The notes: generated by a model not told the origin, from the sequence alone. A stretch of 64,000 nucleotides of DNA from Phytoseiulus persimilis (GCA_037576195.1 CM075101.1:23498001-23562000), one strand, 5' to 3'. Counted from the stretch's first letter, positions 14,526-26,337 are shown. Made by a program: numbers and translations.

Positions 14526-14752
14526 CTCTAAACCCGGATGGAAAGCACGCCATAGCTCTCGTGATCGGTTTTTCAATCGCTCGCATTTGGAATGGCAAAG
14601 CATGATGCTCGTCCCTGGAAGCAAATCGGTGGATTCGAATCGGCACATCGATCACGAGCACTTGCAGACTTTCGTCGTCGATGCCAGCCACGTGCATCGT
14701 CAGATCGAGATGTTTCCACGCAGAACTCGCTCCTCGCCTCTGAGGATACTTT
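14526..14752 (-). CDS. Candidate gene of unknown function, exon A of three
   Basis: A minus-strand open segment of about 75 codons with a purine-first codon bias, including DDESLQVLVIDVPIRIHRF and ALPFQMRAIEKPITRAMACF. It ends at a very good donor (TTTAGAG followed by gtagga) in phase 1, which matches exon B. The 5' edge at acceptor ggaatatcag is a guess; the frame stays open further upstream to about 14884. I do not recognise the family. No signal peptide is visible in this part. Confidence 0.35.
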
Positions 14753-15432
14753 CTGATATTCCAGTTTGAATCTCTGTTATGCACCAGGCCGTGGAGAGTT
14801 CGGCTGAGTGATTCTGGTCTCCTCCCGAGCCTGCAACGGCGGTCCGAGCCTCCTTTGTAGAGATTCGACGTGCTCGGGTCCCGAAAAAGCTTTCACCTTA
14901 GATTTTGATGATGAACCCTCCCACGTGGACCTTAGTGCGAATTCAGACTGCGTACGGCTGGATGGGCGGGAAATAGACTTGAGGAGCTCCACAGTCTTGT
15001 TTCACCCGCGGATGACATTTTTGGATCGGAGATCTCCGTCGCATGTTCGTTGTCATAACACTTTTGACATCAACAGAAGCTACAACAAGAGGAGGAATGA
15101 ATCAAAGACTATTATATTGTTTCGTGGGGCGTTCAATTCCATTGTTATTTCGTCGTTGACTTTCACGTTGTTGTGTGAACGATGAGCCGAACTTTCACAG
15201 ATGAATAGGAACAGAGAACCAGAAGGAAAGTCGTGGAAGGGAACACAAGTACGACAGCGTCGTCCAAATCACAGTATTCGTCAACAGCCCCAGCCCGTAG
15301 GAATTCGGGCTCGTCTCCCACGGTCGGAAAAAATATTTTGTCGCCCTGCTCTCAGCGAGGAGAATCATTCAACGAAAAGAAAACGACTCTCCTCAAAACA
15401 ACTCTGTGGGATAGTCCAGAATGACTTCTCAC

Positions 15433-15525
15433 TGGAATGGTTTGTTCCAGATATAACGCCACGGATATCTTGACTCTCCATTTTTCCGCGAAATCTGCCG
15501 GATCTAAGCGCGATGCTCTCTCCGC
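15433..15525 (-). CDS. Candidate internal exon, unknown function
   Basis: A 93-base segment bounded by acceptor acctcctgatgcag and donor gtgaga, phase 0 at both ends, encoding AERASRLDPADFAEKW and VALYLEQTIP. It may be an upstream exon of the candidate gene ending at 14074, but I could not connect the intervening exons. The size and boundaries are exon-like; chance is a real alternative. Confidence 0.22.
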
Positions 15526-16599
15526 CTGCATCAGGAGGTAGCTATGCGGCAGAATCATCGCATGAATGGATTCTAGCGGCACGAAGCTGTGCCCAACGCT
15601 CGGAAATCATATACGCGTCGTTTTCGTTTCTGAGCTGTTTTTTGGGTCCTGGGTTTTCGGAATTCTCTATCATTACAGAGGAGTCTTATGCGCCTGGATG
15701 GGGAGGTGGGTGTGAGCATTGGCGTTGGAAATTAGCGATGGGTGTGTGAACTCTGTCGGCGGCGGAAATATTGAGAGGAAAACTACAAAAGAGGACACAT
15801 AAATTCCCGTGCGCGTGAGACTTGAGCGTTCTTGGCTCATTCGGGTCGCTCGGTCCCCGAACGCGAGCCATGATACCCAACATTTGAGGAGTCCTCGAAC
15901 CGGCCCAAGATTCATTCCATGGGAGGCTCTCTTGGGTGGGGAAACATCCAATCTGTTAATTCACCTCTCACGTGGATGAAGTACGCCGCCCGAAAACAGT
16001 ACCTGCTCAACTTGACGGATGGAACAAGAGCTGGCGGTCTTGGATCAAATTTTCAGGGTGGTTCTCCGATGGTAAGTGTTCTACACGCCACCGTCAACTT
16101 CGTCAAGTTGCCTCAAACGTCGGTCGCGCTCCTCAAACCGGGTCACGAGCGATAGATGTTGATAAATGCACTCACCGAAAGCGTACACGCCATCGCAGTC
16201 GGCCAGTTCACCTTCAGAAAACGAAGTTTCAAGTTGAATCTTTCGGTGGCAGTTGTGACTGAAGTTGTTTTGACTTCTCAAAATGAAAGATCCCCACGAA
16301 CAGATCTTGGCAACGCCACTTATGGACAAGTTGAGACGCGGATCCGTCACTTTCGATGAATTATTGACAGCTCGCGTGGGACGCAATCGCCTCACAGGGA
16401 GCTGGAAGGTTTCAGATGCGATAGTCAGGAACGATTCCGAAATAGCCGGCGGATTTTCTTCTCAGACAGAACTCGATGGAATGATTGAATGCTTCGCCTT
16501 GAGGTCCTATCGGAGAGTCCAATCGTGCTATCTTACTCCATGTTTCCGGAGTTACGAGGCCGAACAGTAGGCGCGGTGTGTAGAGTGCTCGCAGACGCT

Positions 16600-19250
16600 T
16601 GCGCAGTCGAATCTGTCTCGAGCAGGAGCGAAGCTACGCATTGAAAGCTTATCACTGAAATACCTAACCCACCTTGGTGCGGAATGCGGTAAGTCATCCT
16701 CCCCGTCGCCTTTGATCTGCCATCCCAGCAAAGTGAACTCTGAAGACGGCGGAGCCATGGATCTCAGTTTTTCAATGAAAACTTTGCGAAAATCAGCGAA
16801 ACGCGTCGAGAATCAACGATCGAGGGGCGCGTCGAGAATGAACTACATCGAAAGATTGAGACGCATCCGGCTTCGGAGCTTTTCGGAGGTTCGGTTCATG
16901 GGGGACGGAGGATATGCGCGAGTTCGCACAAACTATTGTGGATCAACAAACCAAACGGAGCGTTTCCACTGCGATTTCGTCATCATTCCGATAACGGTCA
17001 TCGTCATGATTTGGACGGATCTTTCGTGGTCGAGGACACGCTCCAACCCAGTTCTTCCTGGTTCGCTCCAAAATGAGAAGTAACTCACCAGTTATTCACA
17101 CGAAAACGATTGCTCAGGGGAACTTTGGAGGACAACTCAATCGCTGGATGGAGGGTCCCCCTGTGAAAGCCACGAGGTCCGAACGCATTCCCGAATTGAG
17201 AAATCGTTCACTTCCAACTTGAAATCTCTCCATATACCCCAACGACAACCGCAGATTCATACCGCGCTTCTATGGCCTCGTGTTCGTCAATGTCTGCTTC
17301 CGCTCTAGATTCATTTTCGGTCAAACGCCAGATCGGGACGCAACTTTTGGTGCGGACAGAACTTTGACATTTTTTTCCCTCGATATTCGCTCCGGGTTGT
17401 AAGCAAGAGAGATGAGATGCCACACCGTGAACTTTGGTGGCGTTCCAAAGTGATATCGTGGCACTTTAAAGGGTTCTCTTCTCCTCAGTACCTTTAAGAG
17501 CGTGAGAAATCTACTTAGAGCATGAAGAGCAAGTTCGATCGCTCGCAAAAATGAGCGAAGAGCCCCAGTCAGTTTCATATGAAGACTGTTCTCGACTCCA
17601 AATATTCGAGAGCCTGACCTTCATTGTTTGCGGTTGGTTTTGCTCGGCGGCGGTCATTCCTGCGCGAGCAGCATTGCGCTTTGTGCAAAGTCTGTAAGGT
17701 CTGACATTGGTGCATTACGAAAAGCCGTACGATTACGTTCCTAATACTCGTCCTCGGCTCTGGAGCGGAATTCTATGCTTTCGGCGCTGAACGGTAACTT
17801 ATGGACGAGTGATGTGCGCCGACGCATCAGGTGTGTGACTCGGCAGCCGAGCCAATTCATTGGACGGATCCGGGCGGCCCACGAGCTTTCTCTGGCCTGC
17901 TCGATCGGGATGGCAATCGACTGCATCTTCTTTTTTCTTCAGTACGGATTCTCAGTATCGGATGAGTTTTGACGTCTGATGCCACGGATGACGTTTCGTC
18001 GCCCCGAACCCCTGAGAGAAACTGTTGAAGTGGATCCACCAAGTTGGTTTCTTGGTCAAGAAGTTCTTCTCTTCTGCCTTACAGGATCGTTCGGTCGGCC
18101 GCTCTCCACCGCGCCGTTATCCACGATGAGGCGCCAGCCTTCTGCTGTCCGAACATATCATTATCCGTGATATTCAGAGCGGTTGATTCGAGAAAACCTA
18201 TAGATATCAGTCCCAAAAATAACGAACTCAAGCACTGGAGAAATGTAACCAGGAAGGGGAGATTCAGCTCTCGTCGGAGCAGACCGCCAGTGATCATGAA
18301 GTAGCAATGGATCACCGAGAGTTCCTGCCTGGAGCTGTGCATATTGCCGAAAAAGAACCATGGAGGCTTTTTCACGGTGTGGTTGGAACGAATCGTCAGA
18401 CGGACAAGGATCGGAAATACGGGGCAAAACGAGTCTATGTCATCTGATATCAGCCGATTACCCACAGTTTGGTCAGACTCTTTTTAATTCGATGAGGAAG
18501 CTCTCCAACTATGATAAATTGCTGCCGGGAGGATCGACACATGGCTTCTCGGCCTGGAAATAGAATCCGATGAGCTTTCTAAGAGAAGTGTTCGCTCTGG
18601 AAGACACATGTCGTGCTGACAGCTCACTTTGTCATGGCCTCAGCGCTGGAAGTATCAGACTTAATTCAGGATTGGCCTCAACAACGCACGCTCGCTCGCT
18701 GGTTGATTGGTTGCTTGGCTCACTCACAAAGCTGTTGTCGAGAAGGGGTTAGGCCAAGGGTTATATTTGGAGATCAAGGGACAGACACGCATGCATTCGA
18801 CAAGTCACGCTCACGATAATCGAAAATCGTCGCTTCTATCGCTCGTTCACCTTCGACGTCGACCCGTGACACTCTTTCCACGAGAGCCACATGAGCAAAC
18901 AACATCTTTTGGAGGAAGCGTTCGAAACTGAGCGACCAAATCATTGCACAGCGTCGGGCATCGTCGAGTCCATTCGGTGGAGTGCTTGGAGTGGCGGCGA
19001 ATCTCGCTTGGGGCATTTTGGCTCCGGAAACCGAGAATTGCCGATCGATCCTCCAAGCTGGAAGATTGAGACAATGTCGGCGACACTCCACAGAACTATT
19101 CAATCGCTGCAAACGATTTTCGAAGGGCAAACTCTGCAATTCAATACTGGGTTTCTCAACAGATTTGCTGATTTCAACTTCCGTGACTCGAGGTACTCAA
19201 CAATAAGAATCGGGACCGTTTCAATTTCACCTTCGAGTTCTGCGAAGCCA
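16600..19250. other. No supportable gene
   Basis: Short overlapping frames only. One minus-strand segment near 17490-17578 begins MKLTGALRSFLRAIELAL and reaches a donor-like AAAG/gtactg, but nothing joins to it. A short GCTC/GCTT-type repeat lies near 18688-18725. Confidence 0.45.
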
Positions 19251-19273
19251 GGATAAGATACAGCTTCAACGAC

Positions 19274-19279
19274 TTTATT
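19274..19279 (-). terminator. Poly(A) signal of the lipocalin-like gene
   Basis: AATAAA on the minus strand, 109 bases past the stop codon at 19388. No other gene is supported between the stop codon and this signal. Confidence 0.55.
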
Positions 19280-19387
19280 ACAGAGCCCCGAACGGAAACC
19301 GTGAGCGACCGAAGCAATGTTTGGGATACCCGACCCGTTCGGAGATTCCGGAAACGAGCGAAGGAGCTCCGTACCATCGCCAGCTGG

Positions 19388-19516
19388 CTACCAGAGGAAT
19401 ACCACAGGGTCGTCGACATCTTCAGCCTCGTCAGACTCATCACTGTCGGCGCGTTTTCTTTGCGGTCGTTTTTGAACCCCGGAACAGAACTGCGCCTTGC
19501 CTCCATTGCACATGTA
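19388..19516 (-). CDS. Secreted lipocalin-like protein, exon 4 (Cys pair, basic-acidic tail, stop)
   Basis: Entered in phase 0 at acceptor ttcggcttccag and ends at TAG. It encodes 42 residues: YMCNGGKAQFCSG supplies two more cysteines, then a basic run KRPQRKR is followed by ADSDESDEAEDVDD and PVVFLW. The tail is outside the lipocalin fold. The basic stretch offers RXXR/dibasic sites where a furin-like protease could release the acidic peptide (inference). A poly(A) signal lies 109 bases downstream. Confidence 0.58.
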   Translation of the reverse strand, partial: YMCNGGKAQFCSGVQKRPQRKRADSDESDEAEDVDDPVVFLW

Positions 19517-19606
19517 CTGGAAGCCGAATATTCCCAATTTGATTCAAAATACGTATTTTCATCAGGAAGAATAACGGAATTGATAATCGCTAGATGGGTC
19601 ACTCAC

Positions 19607-19845
19607 CGTTTTCGTGAGATAGCACGTATCAAAATTGATAGCCCCCCAGCGCCCGATGACGGGGAAATTTGACGCCTTAATCCATTTGTTTATGGCTTTT
19701 TTCTCATCATTGGTGATTGAGGAGGCGTAGGTGACGTGTATATTCAGATTCGAACTCTGTTCGTTGCAGGTCGCGTACACTGCGAAATTCTTCGACGCAC
19801 CGGCGATCATCATCTTGGGAGAATCGTTCGCTGGCGACGTGGTTG
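19607..19845 (-). CDS. Secreted lipocalin-like protein, exon 3 (lipocalin C-terminal strands)
   Basis: Phase-1 entry at acceptor gatttttcag-type sequence (gattttcag) and phase-0 exit at donor gtgagt, both strong. It contains ASKNFAVYATC, comparable to the TDYxxYxxVYSC strand of apolipoprotein D-like lipocalins, then NIHVTYASSITNDEKKAINK, resembling the last strand and C-terminal helix, followed by INFDTC. This segment is the main reason for the lipocalin call. Ligand is unknown; lipocalins carry small hydrophobic molecules, and some chelicerate members bind amines. The distant similarity was judged by eye only. Confidence 0.6.
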
Positions 19846-19942
19846 CTGAAAATCAATATATCGTCAAGTGATACATCCAATCTGAGGAACAGCTTCCCGA
19901 ACTGCGGATGGTCGTGACAAGAAACTCGTTCCCGGGACTCAC

Positions 19943-20123
19943 TAGTTTCCGTACTGTTAGCATCGTCACCGACTTGATAGTAGAACGTTTTCATCGGCTG
20001 CGTGGGGTACAAGTGTGACACGGAGAGCAGGGAATCCGAAAGTTCGAACGCGCTTTGAAAGCACTGCGAGCTCACGATAGAGTTCCACTGAGTTAGTGCA
20101 ACGGTGAATCCAGACGCGTTGGT
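19943..20123 (-). CDS. Secreted lipocalin-like protein, exon 2
   Basis: Entered in phase 0 at acceptor aaattccag and left in phase 1 at donor gtgagt (19937-19942). It encodes 60 residues beginning TNASGFTVALTQWNSIV, then SQCFQSAFELSDSLLSVSHL, and ends VGDDANSTET. A cysteine followed by alternating hydrophobic residues matches the second and third beta strands of a lipocalin barrel. Two N-glycosylation sequons (NAS, NST) are visible. The 5' boundary is the least certain part of the gene: two phase-1 acceptor-like sites lie at 20137 and 20143, but exon 1 does not offer a matching donor. Confidence 0.6.
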
Positions 20124-20269
20124 CTGGAATTTGATTCCTAGGTCTAGAGAGGACAGCGATCGGGGTCCGTGCACTTCTCGATTCACTCAATAATGGCTTC
20201 CTGAAGCCCTCACGATGATATTCAATAGCAATGTCTGGAAAAAATAGGAAGACGAAATTTTTTTCATAC

Positions 20270-20452
20270 CAGGTCCTGGATTGTCCAGTTGTTATAGCGG
20301 TCCATCTCTGTGATTGAATTCCACTCTTCCGGAGAACATTTTGATTCTGCGCGTCCGGTCGGTTTCGGTCTCACAAGCAGCCCCGAATCAGAAACTGGCT
20401 TCTGCGCCTGGGTCAGGCCAACGAGCAATAAAACGAAACAAATGTGTGTCAT
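20270..20452 (-). CDS. Secreted lipocalin-like protein, exon 1 (signal peptide)
   Basis: First of four exons of a 243-residue protein. It starts at the ATG of MTHICFVLLLVGLTQAQ, a classic cleavable signal peptide, so the product is probably secreted. An ATG only about 50 bases downstream of a TATA box supports this start. The exon continues through KCSPEEWNS and DRYNNWTIQDL, resembling the N-terminal GxW strand of lipocalins, and ends at CTG with donor gtatga in phase 0. I join it to the next exon at 20123 through a 146-base intron. A nearer acceptor at 20234 exists but leads quickly to a stop. An N-glycosylation site (NWT) is present. Confidence 0.6.
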
Positions 20453-20498
20453 CGTGCTCACTCTGATATCTCTATATCTTGAAGAGTGGCTCCCTCAG

Positions 20499-20506
20499 TT
20501 TATATA
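20499..20506 (-). promoter_or_regulatory. TATA box of the lipocalin-like gene
   Basis: The minus strand reads TATATAAA, 47 bases upstream of the ATG at 20452. With a usual TATA-to-start distance of 25-30 bases, the 5' untranslated leader would be only about 20 bases. Confidence 0.6.
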
Positions 20507-21024
20507 CAGACTCCAAAAAGGTTCGGAGAGCGTGAAAGCGCATCGTTCGCGAGCTCTTGGAAACGTAGACGCACTCCTGGTCTTGGAGATGTGTCCAGCA
20601 CTTGTAGTGTGCTGAAATCGGTCTCGATCAACAATTCCTTGGAAAGATGGTATCAGCTGTTTTGAAGCGCCTGCGGAAACCATCCTCTCGGCGCGTATCG
20701 TGAGACAAAGTTTCAGGGCCGGAACTTTCTCGAGAGCGGTTGCTTTCATGTTTTTTCCAACGTGGATAGGATGGTCAGCTGTGAATCCAGAATGCTCCCT
20801 TCCAAGATATTTCCAGAAGCTGAACCGGCTCGACATCGCGGACGACTCGCTCACTCTGTAACGGGTTAACGGTACTCGACCCGACTGCGCTTTCTGGCCT
20901 GATCCTCACCTAAGTAGTGTAAAAATGAGAGAACTCCCGTTCACAGCCTCGTGCAGACTGATGCAGCTTCACGAAGAGTAGGAATGATGACCGAAACGGC
21001 GTAAAGTCGATTGTCTGCTGGGAT

Positions 21025-21062
21025 AGCCAGCCAGCAAGCAAGCAAGCTGGATGGCTGGGCGT
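21025..21062. repeat. CAGC/AAGC tetranucleotide repeat
   Basis: Reads gccagccagcaagcaagcaa and then GGCT variants; period 4. Confidence 0.65.
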
Positions 21063-23395
21063 CATCGTCGAAATAGTTGCCGATTTAAAGGAAGAAGACG
21101 ACGACGACGAAAGAAGAGAAAAATAGTAGAGAAATCCGCCCCCTCAGTCCGTGCAACGTTTGTTCAACGGGGAGATTCTCCTTCCTTTTCTTCATTTTCT
21201 CGACGCCGAATCAGGTGGTGGACTTAAAGAGAGCCTTTTTCCGTCTCTGACTCGCCGCCAGCCGACAATAAACACCCATTATGACAAAGACCTCACAATG
21301 AACACCCAGCTCAATAGACGAAATTGTCTCGGGCCAACGAAACGGCAGCAGCTCACCTCCTGGAGCGAACAATTGAGACGAATTTATGCAATGTTCCTCT
21401 CCTCAAACCACCCGGCCTTGCGCCACCACCATGGTTGCTGTTTTGAACAGAGATTTCCGAGAAGTCCTCGCAACATTTCCCACATCCCTGAATCCGCTTC
21501 TCAAAACCAGGATCAGAGGAGGAAAATTCCGGATCGAATTCCATTAGGTTTGAGCTCAACATCCGACGATGATTGGTGCACAACAAACACCATCCTTGAA
21601 CGTTACTTGAAGTTGGAGCATGAGCATCGTGGCTCGATGATCCCGCCCTCTGACATGATAACAAACCCGATCTGTCGGGGCTTTCGCGTAAGAGCAGACG
21701 GAAACTCTTGGGAACGACTCCCGAGGACCGGCAAGAGTTCGGTTCGGGGAACAAGCTCAAACGACTAGTTGCGCTAACTTCGAGGATTGACTGAGAAATT
21801 TCTCTATCGAATCGGAAGGGCTAGGAAGTCATCCCTGAGAGTATTCCACACTCGCGCTTCTTGCTTCGGCCGAATTTTTTTCATCGTCAGGCAACCAGGG
21901 ATGTTAGACAACATAATAGACTCCGCTCGGGGTCGCCCCGAAAATAAACAGATTCGCTCGAGGATGTAATGAAATAAGGACTCTCTTGATGCTGCCATTT
22001 ATCTGAGGCTGTTCGGATAATTTTCGGACAGGTAGGACGATGTTGTTGTAGTCCCACTACCGTTCCTCGTCATCATCGTCTTCTTGTTATGCTTCTTTGC
22101 GGCGATTTCTCAGCTCCGTTTCTGTCTTGTGCTTCTGTCGTTATCGACTTTCGCAGCAAGCGAAGTCCCAGTAGGAGTCCTCATGGTTCATCCTCGTTAT
22201 GTCATTTCTTAGTTGGTGTTCGCTCTTGAGGCCCCGAGCGGCTCCAGTAGCCGTGAGGCCGAAACCGATGAAGGCGGGTGTGGGTCGGACCCGTTTCTCC
22301 GCGCGGAACAAGGAGCTCTCCGCCAGAAGCTGCGGAGGCAACAGCGGCTCCGTTCCTGCGATGGCTGCTCTGCTAGCCGGCTCCTCGGTTGGTCGTTGTT
22401 CGCCATTCTATCGTTTGTTTATGGGCGGTTTAATTATGTCTCAGGCTTAACCTGAAAGTGCGAAGTGGCTCCACACTGAAGTGGCACTCTTTCTCTCTTA
22501 TTTCAAACGACGGCTAATTATTCCGTGGCCATTCACGAAACCAGCGCCTCAACCTCCCGTGTTCTACTGCGAAAATTCGGAGCTTTCAGGTTCCGTGATC
22601 CTAGTCGGCCCTCGACATCGGTTGAGTTTCGACTCTGGTATAGAGAGAGAGCGCTCTGCGACCCGACGACATTATGTGACAAAACTCTTATCAGATCCAC
22701 AATCAGTTGCGCGGCTCTGTTCAGCTCGATGAGTGGTTGGCCGTCGCAGCAGCACATTATGAGTGAGTCGGAGCCGATGGCTGTTTGTCGGACGGAAATC
22801 AATTCGGCGCACTGAGTAATGGGGATGGGATCAAAGCGATCGGAATCGATGTACACTCCGAGAAAGGAAATTCGTTACATGTCTCCCCGACGTCAGCAAT
22901 CGATGATATCCCGTACAAAGCTTTCCGCTGCTCGAAACTTCGGCTCCAGGCCAGGCGTTTTCCGGGAAACTCACGGCTCGAACAATAACTCAGACAGAGA
23001 AGATTGCGTTGCGGCATAATACGAGTGGAGTTTCGGTTGAGAGAACTCTGTGTGTTCACCATCCGCTGGAATGCTTATGTTTGAGAAGTCTCAACCACGA
23101 TGTAGAGGCATAAAATCTCGACATCTGCCGCCGGACACGTTGTTGTAATAGACTTCACAGAGATTTTGTGTGAGGGGAGATCGCCAAATTGAGTGTAGCG
23201 GAGCAGATTCAACTAACTGGTCAGGCGCTTGGTTGACTCGACGGTTCGTTCGTCGCCTAGTCGGTCGGTTGGGCCGGTTTTATAAACAAAGTTGCTCAAA
23301 TGTATGTCGTCTCTAAATGTCTGTAGATCCAAAGGCAAAGTGGTGCCAGCTTCCGAATTCAGAAGTCAGCCTCAGGCTTTATTACTATTATTAAC

Positions 23396-23500
23396 ACCGA
23401 GTGAGTGAACGAGCAAGCGAGTGAGCCAGCCAGCCAGGGAGCAATCCGCGAGCTGGCTATCTAGCCAGGCCAAGCCGCCAGCCACCGGACAGTCGAGCAA
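23396..23500. repeat. Degenerate GAGT/GAGC/CAGC tetranucleotide tract
   Basis: Units drift along the tract: gagtgagtgaacgagcaagc, then agtgagccagccagccaggg, then AGCC/GCCA variants. Period 4. Confidence 0.6.
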
Positions 23501-24234
23501 CTGGGTAAATATCATTAGAATGAAGAGGCATTTCAAAGCGAGCAGCGAACGACTTCGCCACTCGCTGAGAACAAAGCTATGATTATAAAGTTCAACTGAC
23601 CATTTTGCATAGGACTGACCGACGGATGGTCCGACTGTCTGGCGAAAGCAGTGGAGTTTTATAGTTCACTGATGGTGCCTGTTCCACGGATCTCTTAGCG
23701 CCAACACCGCCACCGCATTGAGACCACCACTAAGCAAGTGGAACACGGCCCAGAAGGAGTCCGGGCCGGCTTTCCATATTCAGGCATGCACAGCATTCAG
23801 CTCTTCCTCCTACAATGCAAACTACTTTTGAGTCTTGTTCGCGCAAAGCTCGGCTGTCCGCGAGAGTCGAGTCGAAGATCCGCATCGTTTGTGCTCGGCA
23901 GTCGCTGCAAGCTCAGGAGAATATGTGCAGCTCCGCGAATTCGAAGCCGCTGATACTTTTCAGGAACGGAGATCATTTGCTCCTTGTAGCGGATGCACTT
24001 CCCAATTTAATATAGCCCACTTATTCATTCTTCTTCTCGCTAGTCCGCTCGCTTGCCTGTCTGGCCATGGTTGCGTTGTCTCGTTCGCCCGGATTTATTC
24101 CACACGAACGCTTTTATCTGAGCTCAATCGAGTACGCTTATTGTTTTCTGCGCCTCCAGTTGAGCAACGCAGCTCTTTGCCTTGCTCTTCATGACCCGCA
24201 CGCCCAAACTGGCTGGCGGGCAGGCGGGCAAACG

Positions 24235-24257
24235 CACACACACACACACACACACAC
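24235..24257. repeat. (CA)n dinucleotide repeat
   Basis: An uninterrupted CA run of 23 bases. Confidence 0.9.
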
Positions 24258-25980
24258 TACACCCCCGCTTAAAGATTGCAAACTCACTTCAAAGGAATTG
24301 CAGATGAGGTCGAGGCTGTCGGAGCCTTCGAAGCGACGCACGGCGAACTTATTGCCTCCTTTTGCTGTTTGGCACTTCGCCTCTAGGTACTAACGATTGA
24401 GTGCACAGTGAAATTGTCGCAAAACTTCGAAAGCCCGAACACCAGTCTATCAGATTCTGGCAAACGTTCAACTCGAATCATTTCTCGCAGCTGTGACATA
24501 TTTCATAGGTTCTCGGCTCAGTTGTATGTACGGGGCCAACCCGACCGTCTGATAACGGATCTCCTCGTACTGGAGAGCGGCTCACTGCGGTTCACGGACA
24601 CTCTCTCATAGACGGGCACTTCTCAAGAGATTGGGGGAATCGACGGGCACCAGCTCCTGCCATGGGCACCTACGACGGATGCCACACTGCAACATTTATG
24701 GGTCACCAAGATTTTATTGGAGGATCGAATGATATGCCCTCACATTCCAGAGAGGACGGTAGCTCACGGATCATGACTGCGCGTATCCTGGTTCACCTCT
24801 GTCAGGTGGAGATTTCGGATTCCTACATCGATCGCTGCCGAGGATTCGGTTCGGGAATGAACTCGATACTTTTCCGCACCGGATTCAAGATTGTGTTCTC
24901 TCTTTCCAGTTGATGTTTTCTCCGATCTACTGGTATACATCGGGAATATATGTCCGTTTCGAAGTCGTCTCTGAGTCTCATAGTGAAATTCAACAAAGCC
25001 TCCTCTAAGGCGGGTCTGTAACCCAATTGGTACGTCATGCCTTCTCTTCGATCCTCCTCTCTCCATCTTTGCCCCGATCTCCACGTCTTCCTCTGTCGCT
25101 TCACCGTTCGTATCGTTGGCTGTTCGGGGGCTTGCTTGCAATCGGGCGAATTTCGCGGACCGTTTCACCTCTGTGCGATGGATACTCTCTCCCTCAGGTC
25201 CATAATATCCTCCTTTTCCAAGTCCATGAAAGTAAGTGCGGGACTCCGTGTGTGAACGTTTGTGTGTGTAGTCAGAGATGTCAAATATATTCAAGTTACT
25301 TCCGCTCGACGAGGTCTCTCTTCGCGTTCGACAGCGGTTGCCGCCCACGGTAATCAAGTTAGACTTCGAGATGAGGTGTCGCTCGATCGCTCGCTGCTGC
25401 TGCGACCGCCGCTGTTTTTCCTTCCACAGCGAGCCGTATCTCATCGACAAGGACTCGGGTTTCAGATCAAATCTCTTTTACACACACTCACTCGTACACA
25501 CCAGTCACGCCCCAATACAGCTCGAGAGCTAAATTCCGCCGGTCTGATCGTGTGTTCAACAATCGAAATCATGGTCGCCGTCACGTTGCACTCGTCGAAA
25601 TTCGTCAAAAACATTGCCTAGTCAAAGCGAGACCCGGCCTGCCGAGCCTGATCCGAGGCTCAACGCTAGAATCGATCCCCCGCACCACAAGCATTGTGTA
25701 TCAGAGTAGTTTCGGAGGACAAGTCCTACAAGACCATGGAAGCCTGACTTCAACGAGACTTCGGGACTGTGGCACTGGGGACGATGGCGAGAATATCATC
25801 AATTCCTAAACGAGGTCAACTCGAAAGATTGATCGCCATGTGGAAAACTGTTTCGCAGCAAAACGCTATCGGTAAGAGTAACGAGATTATTGTCGTTGAT
25901 AGACTCACCTGTTGACTCGTCTGGCCCTCAGGGGCGTGAACTAGCTAGGCTTGGGATGGCAAATCTCTGCATCTCGCAGC

Positions 25981-26337
25981 ATGCCTCACTGGAGTAGAGT
26001 AGACTCGATGCTGTTGCTAGTGATTGTCGTGCTCACTGGCCTGGCAAGATGTGCAAACACCAAATTGCCAAACAAACGCCTGGGGCGATTCGATCTACGA
26101 GGAACACGTTCTCCAACCACCAAAGCTACCGGGATTCGAGGAGGAAATACGTCAGCACAATAATATGCGCCCACACCTGGGCACGCGATATTCCGATACA
26201 TGGCCACATACAATAAGTGACCAAAATGTTCCGCGCCGTACCAACTCTTCATTCAGCGGCGTCGTGAGCGGACAGAGTGCCACGGCCACGAGCAATATGG
26301 GCCAACTCTTCCACGCGGCTCTGAGAACCAGTCGAAG
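25981..26337 (+). CDS. Weak candidate: secreted-protein first exon(s)
   Basis: An ATG at 25981 (or in-frame ATG at 26008) begins a signal-peptide-like run MLLLVIVVLTGLARCA. A second plus-strand frame over the same stretch carries on through YEEHVLQPPKLPGFEEE and a Ser/Thr-rich region to a strong donor (GTCGAAG followed by gtaaca at 26338). The two parts are in different frames, and I found no credible intron between them, so either one is chance or the start lies elsewhere. Function unknown. Confidence 0.2.

Larger units (their letters stand above)
20510..25945. other. No supportable gene; repeat-rich intergenic DNA
   Basis: Contains long chance-length open frames (plus strand 21151-21765, minus strand 24767-25450) without family similarity or convincing splice context. 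Tetranucleotide-periodic tracts sit near 21025-21062 and 23396-23500, a GAC run near 21094-21112, and a CA repeat at 24235-24257. The part from 23062 to 23738 has no open frame of 60 codons on either strand. Confidence 0.45.

Noticed and set aside
16283-16567. Plus-strand frame beginning MKDPHEQILATPLMD and opposing minus-strand Cys-containing frame at 16081-16395
   Set aside because: Both strands look equally coding-like and neither joins to other exons, so no call can be defended.
21151-21765. 205-codon plus-strand open frame
   Set aside because: The length is within chance expectation for this amount of sequence at balanced base composition, and the peptide resembles nothing known.
24767-25450. 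228-codon minus-strand open frame
   Set aside because: The strand is purine-rich here, which suppresses stops and mimics codon bias. A second frame over the same bases is equally open, and there is no family similarity or clear splice structure.
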